A DNA stretch of 35,099 bases from a virus, in the IMG/VR virus record IMGVR_UViG_3300043313_001605, positions 1-35,099 of that record; one strand, 5' to 3'. Under the pieces are notes generated by a model. It worked only from the letters and a program-made list of their open reading frames with translations, made no database searches and was not told the DNA's origin. The position numbers were made by a program, and so were the translations under genes. Shown piece by piece: positions 1 to 4,931 of the stretch. Each line of letters opens with the position of its first letter. Within the stretch, counting starts at the first letter, position 1.

Positions 1-17
1 GGTAGTGGGCTCCTTTG
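1..17 (+). repeat. left terminal inverted repeat
   Basis: GGTAGTGGGCTCCTTTG. It is the exact reverse complement of 3207-3223, and similarity stops after base 17. It lies about 50 bp upstream of the first passenger gene. Confidence 0.75.
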
Positions 18-50
18 CATACGCGCCGCGAATTATACAGTCGATAGCCG

Positions 51-59
51 TGCGATACT
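51..59 (+). promoter_or_regulatory. extended -10 promoter, near-leaderless
   Basis: TGCGATACT contains a TG-N element and a -10 hexamer (GATACT, 54-59). The hexamer ends six bases before the ATG at 66, so transcription would begin at about the start codon. No convincing -35 box or Shine-Dalgarno site is seen. Confidence 0.45.
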
Positions 60-65
60 GGCTGT

Positions 66-362
66 ATGCCAAAGCCGGTTAAGAAGTCTGTCCCCAAGAA
101 ATCGAAGCGCCCATCACCCGATCCGGTCCTTCGGGCGAAACAACTGATGGACGAGCATATGCGCCTAGCCGATCAAGTTGAGGCTGAAATTGTGACCGGC
201 GACTTTGAAACTCAGTACCGGGCCCGCATGAGTCGACTTGGCAAGAAGGGCGGCAAAGTCGGGGGGGCACGACGGATGGTGACCATGACGCCCGAACGGC
301 GTAGCGAGGTTGCGTTAAAGGCCGCTCGGGCTCGGTGGGCGAAGGCGGCGAAGAAACGCTAG
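66..362 (+). CDS. basic GKKGGK-motif protein, unknown function
   Basis: This is a 98-residue, very basic protein. The first 20 residues are rich in Lys and Pro, a mixed-charge helix follows (about 24-48), and the C-terminal half contains RLGKKGGKVGGARR (about 57-70) followed by ERRSEVALKAARARW. Similar GKKGGK...AARARW tails occur in many small uncharacterised bacterial proteins. Nucleic-acid binding is plausible from charge alone, but no enzyme motif is visible. It starts 48 bp inside the left transposon end with an extended -10 box six bases before the ATG and no Shine-Dalgarno site. Its TAG stop (360-362) shares bases with the stop of the convergent gene at 359, which argues that the two have long been packaged together in the element. 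Confidence 0.7.
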   Translation: MPKPVKKSVPKKSKRPSPDPVLRAKQLMDEHMRLADQVEAEIVTGDFETQYRARMSRLGKKGGKVGGARRMVTMTPERRSEVALKAARARWAKAAKKR

Positions 363-964
363 CCCGCTGCCTTCAAGTCCAAGTCGTTGCCGACGCCAAA
401 TGGCTTGTGACGTTTCACCTTGATCCGTAAGACGCTCGGCACCTCTGCCTTCGCTACCGCCTTCTTACGCCTCGCCTTCAGCTTGCGCGCCTTCTTCGGG
501 ACCGCGTCCTTTTCAAGCCGTCCACGTAAATTATCTGGATAGGACGAGGCCAAGTCCCATCCGTCTGGAAATCGCAGGACCGCGCCGTCCTTCTTCAGTC
601 GATACAGAGCAGTGGCTACTGTCGCCTCGAAGTTCTCTGCGGTGGTTGGAAAGCCCCCGGCCTGGAGCCCGGTGGCGATCTCCTTGTTCGTCTGCTTCCT
701 TCGACCAGCGCCAAGGTAAATCGGAATCGCTTCCTTTAGGCTCTTGTCGCGGAACACGCCGACGGGAAGGGCACCCTGCGAATAGGCTTGGGCGTGTGAC
801 GTGCCAACCGCGACACCGACGGCACGGACGATTCCGCCCGGCTCACTGAGTGGGCCATCGAGAGACACGGCCGTCCGATAGGTGTCAGCGACAGCTTTCC
901 ACGCAGCGATCTTGGCTTCAATGGCGGCCAGAAATCCATCCGGCCGAGGCTCTTCTGCGGCCAT
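359..964 (-). CDS. winged-helix-like protein with basic tail
   Basis: The predicted product is 201 aa, starting at the ATG at 964, which is preceded by GAAGGGG at Shine-Dalgarno spacing. A longer reading would start at GTG 997. Residues about 1-60 form a helical segment. Residues about 65-142 (ALPVGVFRDKS, then KQTNKEIATGLQAGGFPTTAENFEATVATALYRL in two blocks, then VLRFPDGWDL) look like the HARE/HB1-type winged-helix fold found in many uncharacterised bacterial proteins. Residues about 155-201 are Lys/Arg-rich. It therefore probably binds DNA, perhaps as a regulator. It lies in the transposon, convergent with the 98-aa gene and divergent from the candidate small RNA. The target is unknown. 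Confidence 0.72.
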   Translation of the reverse strand: MAAEEPRPDGFLAAIEAKIAAWKAVADTYRTAVSLDGPLSEPGGIVRAVGVAVGTSHAQAYSQGALPVGVFRDKSLKEAIPIYLGAGRRKQTNKEIATGLQAGGFPTTAENFEATVATALYRLKKDGAVLRFPDGWDLASSYPDNLRGRLEKDAVPKKARKLKARRKKAVAKAEVPSVLRIKVKRHKPFGVGNDLDLKAAG

Positions 965-989
965 AAAACACCCCTTCAAAACACACCTG

Positions 990-998
990 TGGTACACT
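990..998 (+). promoter_or_regulatory. extended -10 promoter for candidate RNA
   Basis: TGGTACACT has a TG-N extension and TACACT at 993-998, predicting a start near 1005. The surrounding 19 bases (986-1004) match 17 of 19 positions around the cassette promoter at 22002-22020. No open reading frame follows; a structured stretch with a terminator-like hairpin does. Confidence 0.4.
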
Positions 999-1004
999 CA
1001 TCAA

Positions 1005-1094
1005 CAGCGCGGATTTCTAGGCCGGGACGGGATTGCTCCCGCCCCGGACGTGAGAAACGGCCTAGACGCCCTTACAGGCGTTTAGACTGTTTTC
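1005..1094 (+). ncRNA. candidate small structured RNA
   Basis: A promoter-like box at 990-998 is followed by about 90 bases that do not code but pair well. TCTAGGCCG (1016-1024) is the exact reverse complement of CGGCCTAGA (1058-1066). Inside it, GGGACGGGA pairs with TCCCGCCCC around a short loop, with one mismatch. CTAGACGCC (1062-1070) also pairs with GGCGTTTAG (1077-1085, one G-U), followed by TGTTTTC. The first and last stems share bases 1062-1066 and so exclude each other, like an antiterminator and a terminator. I do not recognise an RNA family. It could be a transposon-encoded regulatory RNA or an attenuator. Confidence 0.4.
1062..1094 (+). terminator. intrinsic terminator-like hairpin
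   Basis: A 9-bp stem, CTAGACGCC / GGCGTTTAG (1062-1070 / 1077-1085) with one G-U pair and a 6-base loop, is followed by ACTGTTTTC. The T-tract is short, so termination may be partial. Confidence 0.45.
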
Positions 1095-1116
1095 ATGTTC
1101 CACCTCCCGCGTTACA

Positions 1117-1169
1117 GGGTCGGTTCCGTTTCGCTCCCGGCTAGGAGATTGCGGAAACGGAACTGACCC
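1117..1169. repeat. long imperfect palindrome (hairpin)
   Basis: The arms 1117-1131 and 1155-1169 pair over 15 bp with one G-U: GGGTCGGTTCCGTTT against AAACGGAACTGACCC. A small inner stem, CTCC/GGAG (1134-1137 / 1144-1147), sits in the loop. There is no T-tract on either side, so a simple terminator is unlikely. It lies between the candidate RNA and the transposase promoter. The rest of 1170-1312 shows no gene; it contains two copies of GGGCCT (1284-1302). Confidence 0.6.
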
Positions 1170-1312
1170 ACCTTACCTGGGCATTCTACCCTAAATCCAA
1201 AAACGAGTGAGAACAGATTAACGGAGTGCGCCATCTCAATAGCCACGGGAGCCTCTAAGATCACACCGCATTTACCTGTATTTGGGCCTAAATATGGGCC
1301 TCGTCGAACTGC

Positions 1313-1341
1313 TTGACATGCTAAACCGGCTTTAGTAATAT
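1313..1341 (+). promoter_or_regulatory. sigma-70 promoter of the transposase with operator-like palindrome
   Basis: TTGACA (1313-1318) and TAATAT (1336-1341) are separated by 17 bp, an almost ideal sigma-70 promoter. The spacer contains the palindrome CTAAA-CCGGC-TTTAG (1321-1335), a possible repressor site. The predicted start near 1348 lies only about three bases before the ATG at 1351, so the message would be almost leaderless. Confidence 0.75.
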
Positions 1342-1350
1342 ATCTGCATC

Positions 1351-2202
1351 ATGAATCGCTTGGACGCCAAGACCCGCACCGCCATCCTGAATTGCTTGAT
1401 TGAGGGCTGCTCGATCCGCTCCACCGTACGGCTAACGGGCGCGTCCAAAAAGGCAGTTTCGAAGTTGCTGGTAGATGCGGGGCAAGTGGCAGCGGACTAT
1501 CAGAACCGCGTATTTCGGAATCTCACGTCACGGCGGATTCAGGTCGATGAGCTGTGGGGATTCAACTACTGCAAGCAAAAGAACGTTACGTTGAAGATCG
1601 CAGACAAGGTGCCTGGAGCGGGCGACATTTGGCTGTGGGTCGCCATCGATGCTGATTCAAAGTTGGTTCCCTGCGTGATGCTCGGCGGTCGCAACGCTGC
1701 CGACGCCGAGGAGTTCATCGCGGATCTGGCCTCGCGCCTGTCGCACCGCGTGCAGTTGACCAGCGACGGGCATCGGCCCTACCTCGACGCCGTTGAAACG
1801 GCGTTCGGTGCGGACATCGACTACGCGATGTTGGTTAAACTCTACGGCCAAGATCCGGAGAATGAGCGGCGCTACAGCCCAGCGAAGTGCATGGGGACGA
1901 TCCCTACGAGGATCACTGGACGGCCCGACCCGGCGCACATTTCGACCAGCTATGTTGAGCGGCAGAATTGGAGCGTCCGCACGTCGATGCGTCGCTACAC
2001 GCGGCTATCCAACGGATTCAGCCGGAAGATCGAGAACCACATGGCTGCGGTCGCAATCAATTACTTCGCGTACAATTTCATCAAGATTCACAGCACGCTA
2101 CGTGTGTCGCCCGCGATGGCCGCAGGCGTCACGGGACATCTCTTTGATGTGTCTGATCTCGTGGCGCTGCTTATTGAAGCGGAATCGAAAAAAGCCGCGT
2201 AA
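1351..2202 (+). CDS. IS1-family DDE transposase
   Basis: This is a 283-aa cut-and-paste or copy-type DDE transposase. A helix-turn-helix (about residues 22-44: TVRLTGASKKAVSKLL) should bind the element ends. The catalytic core shows VDELWGF (D66, E67), VAIDADS (D100), TSDGHRPYLDA (D139) and TSYVERQNW (E203). The conserved C-terminal block SRKIENH...NYFAYNF is also present. Unlike classical IS1, where InsA and InsB are joined by a frameshift, this enzyme is a single open frame, as in other single-ORF members of the family. The best promoter in the window sits just upstream, with almost no leader and no Shine-Dalgarno site. The family is very confident. That it moves the whole 3.2-kb unit is inferred from the flanking inverted repeats. 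Confidence 0.93.
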   Translation: MNRLDAKTRTAILNCLIEGCSIRSTVRLTGASKKAVSKLLVDAGQVAADYQNRVFRNLTSRRIQVDELWGFNYCKQKNVTLKIADKVPGAGDIWLWVAIDADSKLVPCVMLGGRNAADAEEFIADLASRLSHRVQLTSDGHRPYLDAVETAFGADIDYAMLVKLYGQDPENERRYSPAKCMGTIPTRITGRPDPAHISTSYVERQNWSVRTSMRRYTRLSNGFSRKIENHMAAVAINYFAYNFIKIHSTLRVSPAMAAGVTGHLFDVSDLVALLIEAESKKAA

Positions 2203-2215
2203 CGCCTGAAGCGTT
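2188..2215 (-). terminator. possible terminator after the 316-aa gene
   Basis: On the minus strand AACGC-TTCAG-GCGTT (2215-2201) forms a short hairpin, followed after a few bases by six T residues (2193-2188). It lies where the transposase and the 316-aa gene converge, inside the 3' end of the transposase gene. The spacing to the T-run is longer than ideal. Confidence 0.3.
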
Positions 2216-2228
2216 GCTGCTGCGGCCT

Positions 2229-3179
2229 TCAGACGAGAGGGATTTGCTGAGGGGGTTCTATCTGCTCAAGGACGCGCCGTACAATGCGAACGTTCGTGAT
2301 CTGGCCAGTCTCGCTGATAAATGATTCGACAAAGAGTATCACGCGAAGCAGGTCACCCTTGGCAAATTTGCGTTCTCGTCGTTGGACCTCACCGAAAAAC
2401 TCATCATCTTCGATGTCGGCAAAGAAGTTGGAGTTTCCATCGAAGAATGTCCACTTAAGGTTTTCATCAAATGAAGGCTTAACGATCTGAAGAACGGTTT
2501 CGAATTCGCTGCCGGTGATCCTTTTTTCCGCGGGCGCTATAGCGGCAAACGCTGGCAGGTCCTCACGCGTGACGCGTTCAATAGCAGTTCGATTGTCAGG
2601 ATCGCGGACCTCGAATACTTCGATGCCAGGTTTTTCCAGTGGCGCGACGATCTGCTGTGCAGCCGCCCTGACGCCAGGATCGTTGTACAGCTTCGCGACC
2701 TCTTGAGGGACGTCGATGAACTCGACTTCTCTGACCATGTCCTGAAAATCGACCTCGATCCGATGGACAGCCACGATTCTGACGATGATCCGGACCTCCC
2801 CAGTTTCGAGGGTTGTAACAGATTCAGGCTTTCGGCCACGCAACCACTTAATCAGCCGAATCAGATTAACGAAGCCTGTCGAAGCCAGTCCAAGCAGCCC
2901 TGCGAGTTGAAGGGCCGCCGTTACGTTGTCCGATAAAAGCAGCGCCTTTGCTTGCTCAAGTACCGCCTGTGCGACCGTCAGATCAACCGTGAACGATCCT
3001 GGTTTAAAGCCAGTCTGTACGCGGACCTCAATTGCTGCCTTACTGCCATTCAGAACTCGGTTGGCGCGGCTACACAAATCACCGACCGCAATCAGGGCGG
3101 GGGCAAGATCCCTGACATCCATCGACCCCTGCTCTAACGCAGGGCCGTCATATGCGATGGCGGTGCGGGCGTCGCTCAC
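2229..3179 (-). CDS. conserved-type protein of unknown function with hydrophobic segment (transposon passenger)
   Basis: The product is 316 aa with a GTG start. The N-terminus (YDGPALEQGSMDVRDLAPAL, about 10-29) resembles uncharacterised bacterial proteins sharing the G-[ST]-MDVRDLAPAL pattern; I cannot name the family. Residues about 50-70 look like an amphipathic beta segment. Residues 87-112 (LQLAGLLGLASTGFVNLIRL) are a likely membrane helix followed by WLRGRK. The remaining 200 residues are soluble, mixed alpha/beta and acidic, and lack recognisable catalytic residues. A CATAAT box on the minus strand ends eight bases before the GTG, predicting a leaderless message that starts only about 40 bp inside the right transposon end. 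A membrane-associated accessory role is possible; nothing more can be claimed. Confidence 0.75.
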   Translation of the reverse strand: MSDARTAIAYDGPALEQGSMDVRDLAPALIAVGDLCSRANRVLNGSKAAIEVRVQTGFKPGSFTVDLTVAQAVLEQAKALLLSDNVTAALQLAGLLGLASTGFVNLIRLIKWLRGRKPESVTTLETGEVRIIVRIVAVHRIEVDFQDMVREVEFIDVPQEVAKLYNDPGVRAAAQQIVAPLEKPGIEVFEVRDPDNRTAIERVTREDLPAFAAIAPAEKRITGSEFETVLQIVKPSFDENLKWTFFDGNSNFFADIEDDEFFGEVQRRERKFAKGDLLRVILFVESFISETGQITNVRIVRRVLEQIEPPQQIPLV

Positions 3180-3187
3180 AGACCAAC

Positions 3188-3193
3188 ATTATG
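3188..3193 (-). promoter_or_regulatory. -10 box of the 316-aa gene, near-leaderless
   Basis: CATAAT on the minus strand, preceded by ATG, lies eight bases before the GTG at 3179. The upstream -35 position falls inside the right terminal repeat (GGCTCC, poor match). Confidence 0.35.
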
Positions 3194-3206
3194 CATTACG
3201 ATTTCT

Positions 3207-3223
3207 CAAAGGAGCCCACTACC
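3207..3223 (-). repeat. right terminal inverted repeat
   Basis: CAAAGGAGCCCACTACC is the exact inverse of bases 1-17. A phage-like reading frame begins directly after it. Confidence 0.75.
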
Positions 3224-3408
3224 ACGTCGAGGCCTTCATCCGACCAGACGGCACGATGAGCCATACGATTGCCGATCGGCTCTTGAAGGCCCGCGCCGAG
3301 GTCAACCGCCTGATCGGGGTGATCGTGAACGACAAGCGCGCCGTGTCCGACCTGCAGGAAGAGGCCCGCCGCGCGGGTGTGCCGCCGGGTTGGTTACGCT
3401 GGCAATAA
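3224..3408 (+). pseudogene. 5'-truncated phage gene at transposon boundary
   Basis: In frame with the TAA at 3406-3408, the sequence after the transposon end reads HVEAFIRPDGTMSH, then a helical, charged segment (ADRLLKARAEVNRLIGVIV) ending GVPPGWLRWQ. It looks like the C-terminal 60 residues of a small phage protein whose start lies beyond the insertion. An internal ATG at 3256 could still yield a 50-aa protein, but no Shine-Dalgarno site precedes it. The AAAGGAG just upstream belongs to the transposon end and has no start codon at the right distance. It is the first of two plus-strand genes facing the late operon. Function unknown. Confidence 0.5.
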
Positions 3409-3420
3409 CCCGCGCTCAGT

Positions 3421-3531
3421 TAGAATAGACAACACAGCGGCCAGCAGCGGGCGTCCCCACGCTCGTCCATTTCGGACACGGCCCCGTAGGATTCCCTCCG
3501 GGCGGAGGCTGTGACTGTACGGGGCCGCTGT
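3421..3531 (+). promoter_or_regulatory. structured leader with alternative stems
   Basis: TAGAAT (3421-3426) is a weak -10 candidate. ACAGCGGCC (3434-3442) is the exact reverse complement of GGCCGCTGT (3523-3531). CGGCCCCGTA (3479-3488) is the exact reverse complement of TACGGGGCCG (3518-3527). CCTCCG-GG-CGGAGG (3495-3508) forms an inner hairpin. The two long stems share bases 3523-3527 and so exclude each other. The next gene starts 24 bases downstream behind a strong Shine-Dalgarno site, so this could be a regulatory leader or an independent RNA. Confidence 0.45.
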
Positions 3532-3554
3532 CTGACGGCGCCAAGGAGCTTCCC

Positions 3555-3773
3555 ATGGACCGCTACGACTGCGTAGCAGAGAATGACGCGATGGAACAGA
3601 TCGCCGACGGCGAGTACGTCAAGTTCGCCGACGTCAAGCCGAGCCTGGAAACGATCGAGGCCATCGCGACCGAAATGGAACGATGGCTCACGACAGACGG
3701 CGTCGGTTCGGAGAATGTTGCGGACGCGCAGATCCGTGACTGGAAAACCCGATTGACCACTGCCCAGCGCTGA
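3555..3773 (+). CDS. small acidic protein, unknown function
   Basis: The product is 72 aa, preceded by AAGGAG at ideal distance from the ATG. It is acidic and helical (ADVKPSLETIEAIATEMERW, about 25-44). No known domain is recognised. It follows a highly structured leader and converges on the late operon, with a hairpin region between the two. Its orientation, opposite to the late genes, suggests an early or regulatory phage gene, but only position supports that. Confidence 0.65.
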   Translation: MDRYDCVAENDAMEQIADGEYVKFADVKPSLETIEAIATEMERWLTTDGVGSENVADAQIRDWKTRLTTAQR

Positions 3774-3775
3774 CG

Positions 3776-3835
3776 GAGACAGGCCCAGCCTCGCCGGCCT
3801 GGGTCAGCCTGCGTTCCCAGCGGCTGGCCCGTCTC
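3776..3835. terminator. hairpin region between converging genes
   Basis: GAGACAGGCC (3776-3785) pairs with GGCCCGTCTC (3826-3835) at 9 of 10 positions. Inside, GGCCCAG and CTGGGTC (3783-3789 / 3799-3805) offer a competing stem. It exactly fills the gap between a plus-strand gene ending at 3773 and the end of the minus-strand operon at 3839. It has no T-tract, so action as a bidirectional terminator is inferred from position. Confidence 0.45.
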
Positions 3836-3838
3836 GCG

Positions 3839-3952
3839 TCATTTCCGAATCGACTTCCCGCACGCGTTGCAGTACCCCACGTCGTCGACGGATTGCGTCG
3901 ACTTGCAGAGCGGGCAATCCGTCCGCGTGCTACTCGCTGGTGCCGGTGCCAT
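3839..3952 (-). CDS. tiny zinc-ribbon protein
   Basis: The product is 37 aa. Two knuckles, CPLC (about 13-16) and CNAC (about 28-31), are separated by 11 residues, a zinc-ribbon spacing, and it ends GKSIRK. The ATG overlaps the end of the preceding 79-aa gene by 23 bases, and no Shine-Dalgarno site is evident. It is the last gene of the late operon. The cysteine pattern makes chance unlikely for so short a frame. Role unknown. Confidence 0.6.
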   Translation of the reverse strand: MAPAPASSTRTDCPLCKSTQSVDDVGYCNACGKSIRK

Positions 3953-4169
3953 TCGGTTTGTCAGCGCTCACGGGGTGTGCCGCCTTCCACGCTTCGTCCT
4001 TCGCGACGGAGCTCGTGACGGCATCCTGCAGGCCCTTGATCACGTCCGCGTCGGTCAGTGGCGGGCCGTCTGGATTCGCTTGCGCATGGTTCGCCCGGAT
4101 GAGCGCGAGGATGCCGGGCAGAGCGTTGATCGCCGTGACGGCGATGCTCGTGTAGTCGGTCGGGCTCAT
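3930..4169 (-). CDS. small late protein, unknown function
   Basis: The product is 79 aa. It starts in an ATGA overlap with the preceding gene and has GAGGTG upstream. The first 30 residues form a hydrophobic helix (TSIAVTAINALPGILALI) that may associate with membrane. The rest is polar (PPLTDADVIKGLQDAV) with an extended GTGTSE end. It lies in the lysis-end gene group, so a membrane-linked lysis role is possible but not shown. Confidence 0.6.
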   Translation of the reverse strand: MSPTDYTSIAVTAINALPGILALIRANHAQANPDGPPLTDADVIKGLQDAVTSSVAKDEAWKAAHPVSADKPNGTGTSE

Positions 4170-4558
4170 TGCGTCACCTCGATCAGTGATTTCACCAGCG
4201 CGATATACGGCTGGAGTCGTGACCATTCCTCAGGCAGGATGTCGTGCTGCAACTGCTCGAGCCCGGCGACGACGGTCGGTTTCCAGCCGCCTGGTGCTGC
4301 GCCGATCGTCTTCACGGCCGCCTCGTGGAAGTTCACCACCTTGCGCGTGTTCGGCGTCGAGATGAGCGGCGGCGTCTGCGCATTCGCGTCGATCGCCGCG
4401 TCGCGCAGCACATCGAGCGCTTTGACGACGCGTGTCGCCTGATATGCCGCCGTGCCCGCGGGCGACAGCGTGGGCGGCGCGTTCGTGCAGCTCGGCGCGC
4501 CGGACAGCAGCGCGCAGACGATGAGCAGCGGAATCCAGTGTCGACTTCTCAGTGTCAT
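4166..4558 (-). CDS. secreted or lipoprotein-like late protein
   Basis: The product is 130 aa behind a strong Shine-Dalgarno site (GGGAGG). The N-terminus is a classical signal: RSRH, then a hydrophobic stretch WIPLLIVCALLSG (about 8-20), then APSC with Cys at about 24. The Cys position suggests a lipoprotein, although APSC is not a canonical lipobox. The mature part is helical. It follows a one-helix membrane protein in the lysis-end group, an arrangement reminiscent of inner/outer spanin pairs, but neither sequence clearly belongs to a spanin family. Confidence 0.6.
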   Translation of the reverse strand: MTLRSRHWIPLLIVCALLSGAPSCTNAPPTLSPAGTAAYQATRVVKALDVLRDAAIDANAQTPPLISTPNTRKVVNFHEAAVKTIGAAPGGWKPTVVAGLEQLQHDILPEEWSRLQPYIALVKSLIEVTQ

Positions 4559-4701
4559 GTTTTCCTCCCAGGGAAGCGCTCGCGCGCCTCGTGGTGATTC
4601 GAGACCGGATCGGGGAAACGGACGGGTCGATGCCACCAGCGCCACACGCCGTAGGCGCCGACGGTGACGAACGCGGCGAGGCCGGACCAGAGGAGCATCA
4701 T
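4555..4701 (-). CDS. small single-pass membrane protein
   Basis: The product is 48 aa, overlapping the preceding gene by ATGA (4701-4698) and the next by ATGA (4558-4555). Residues about 2-19 (MLLWSGLAAFVTVGAYGV) form one membrane helix followed by WRWWHR and a charged tail. It is a candidate lysis accessory protein (spanin-like or holin partner) next to the lipoprotein-like gene; evidence is topology and context only. Confidence 0.55.
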   Translation of the reverse strand: MMLLWSGLAAFVTVGAYGVWRWWHRPVRFPDPVSNHHEARERFPGRKT

Positions 4702-4931
4702 CGTGGTTTCCCGCGTGCGGGTTCCGGCGGATCGGGCATCTCGAGAATCTCCACGATCCGCAGGGCCACTTGAATCTTCGTGACCGCGATACCTTCCGAA
4801 AACAGACCGTCCGCCGGTTGGGCCTGCGCCTCTGTGCGCAGCTCGGAGACGAGCTTGCGGAGCTGCGATGTCTGCGTATCGAGCCGTCGATCGCGTGGAT
4901 AGCCGCGCAGCCGGTAGTCGTCAGGCATCAC
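4698..4931 (-). CDS. small late protein, unknown function
   Basis: The product is 77 aa from GTG 4931 in a GTGA overlap; an ATG one codon later (4928), with GGGAG upstream, is equally possible. It has an Arg-rich start, a helix TSQLRKLVSELRTEAQAQ (about 20-37) that could form a coiled coil, a second helix and a proline-rich end. It lies between the glycoside hydrolase and the small membrane protein. No family recognised. Confidence 0.6.
   Translation of the reverse strand: MMPDDYRLRGYPRDRRLDTQTSQLRKLVSELRTEAQAQPADGLFSEGIAVTKIQVALRIVEILEMPDPPEPARGKPR

Larger units (their letters stand above)
1..3223. mobile_element. IS1-family transposon with passenger genes
   Basis: The unit is bounded by perfect 17-bp inverted repeats (1-17 and 3207-3223) reading GGTAGTGGGCTCCTTTG inward from both ends. 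It contains an IS1-family transposase (1351-2202). The ends start GGTAGTG, like the GGTRRTG starts that I recall for IS1-family elements. Other contents are a basic 98-aa protein, a winged-helix-like protein, a candidate structured RNA, a long hairpin and a 316-aa protein, tightly packed (two genes share their stop-codon bases at 359-362). The left terminus coincides with the first base of the window, as expected if an assembly broke at a multi-copy element. A target duplication (usually about 9 bp for IS1) cannot be tested because the left flank is missing. The right flank starts at 3224 inside a phage-like reading frame. Confidence 0.7.

Noticed and set aside
1-3223. Inverted 17-bp repeat as a pure assembly artefact or hairpin end
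   Set aside because: An artefact would usually mirror a longer stretch. Exactly 17 bp flanking an IS1-type transposase is better explained as terminal repeats, though raw reads are needed to exclude it.
3256-3408. Independent 50-aa gene starting at ATG 3256
   Set aside because: No ribosome-binding site precedes it and the upstream residues (HVEAFIRPDGT) look equally protein-like, so a truncated larger gene fits better.
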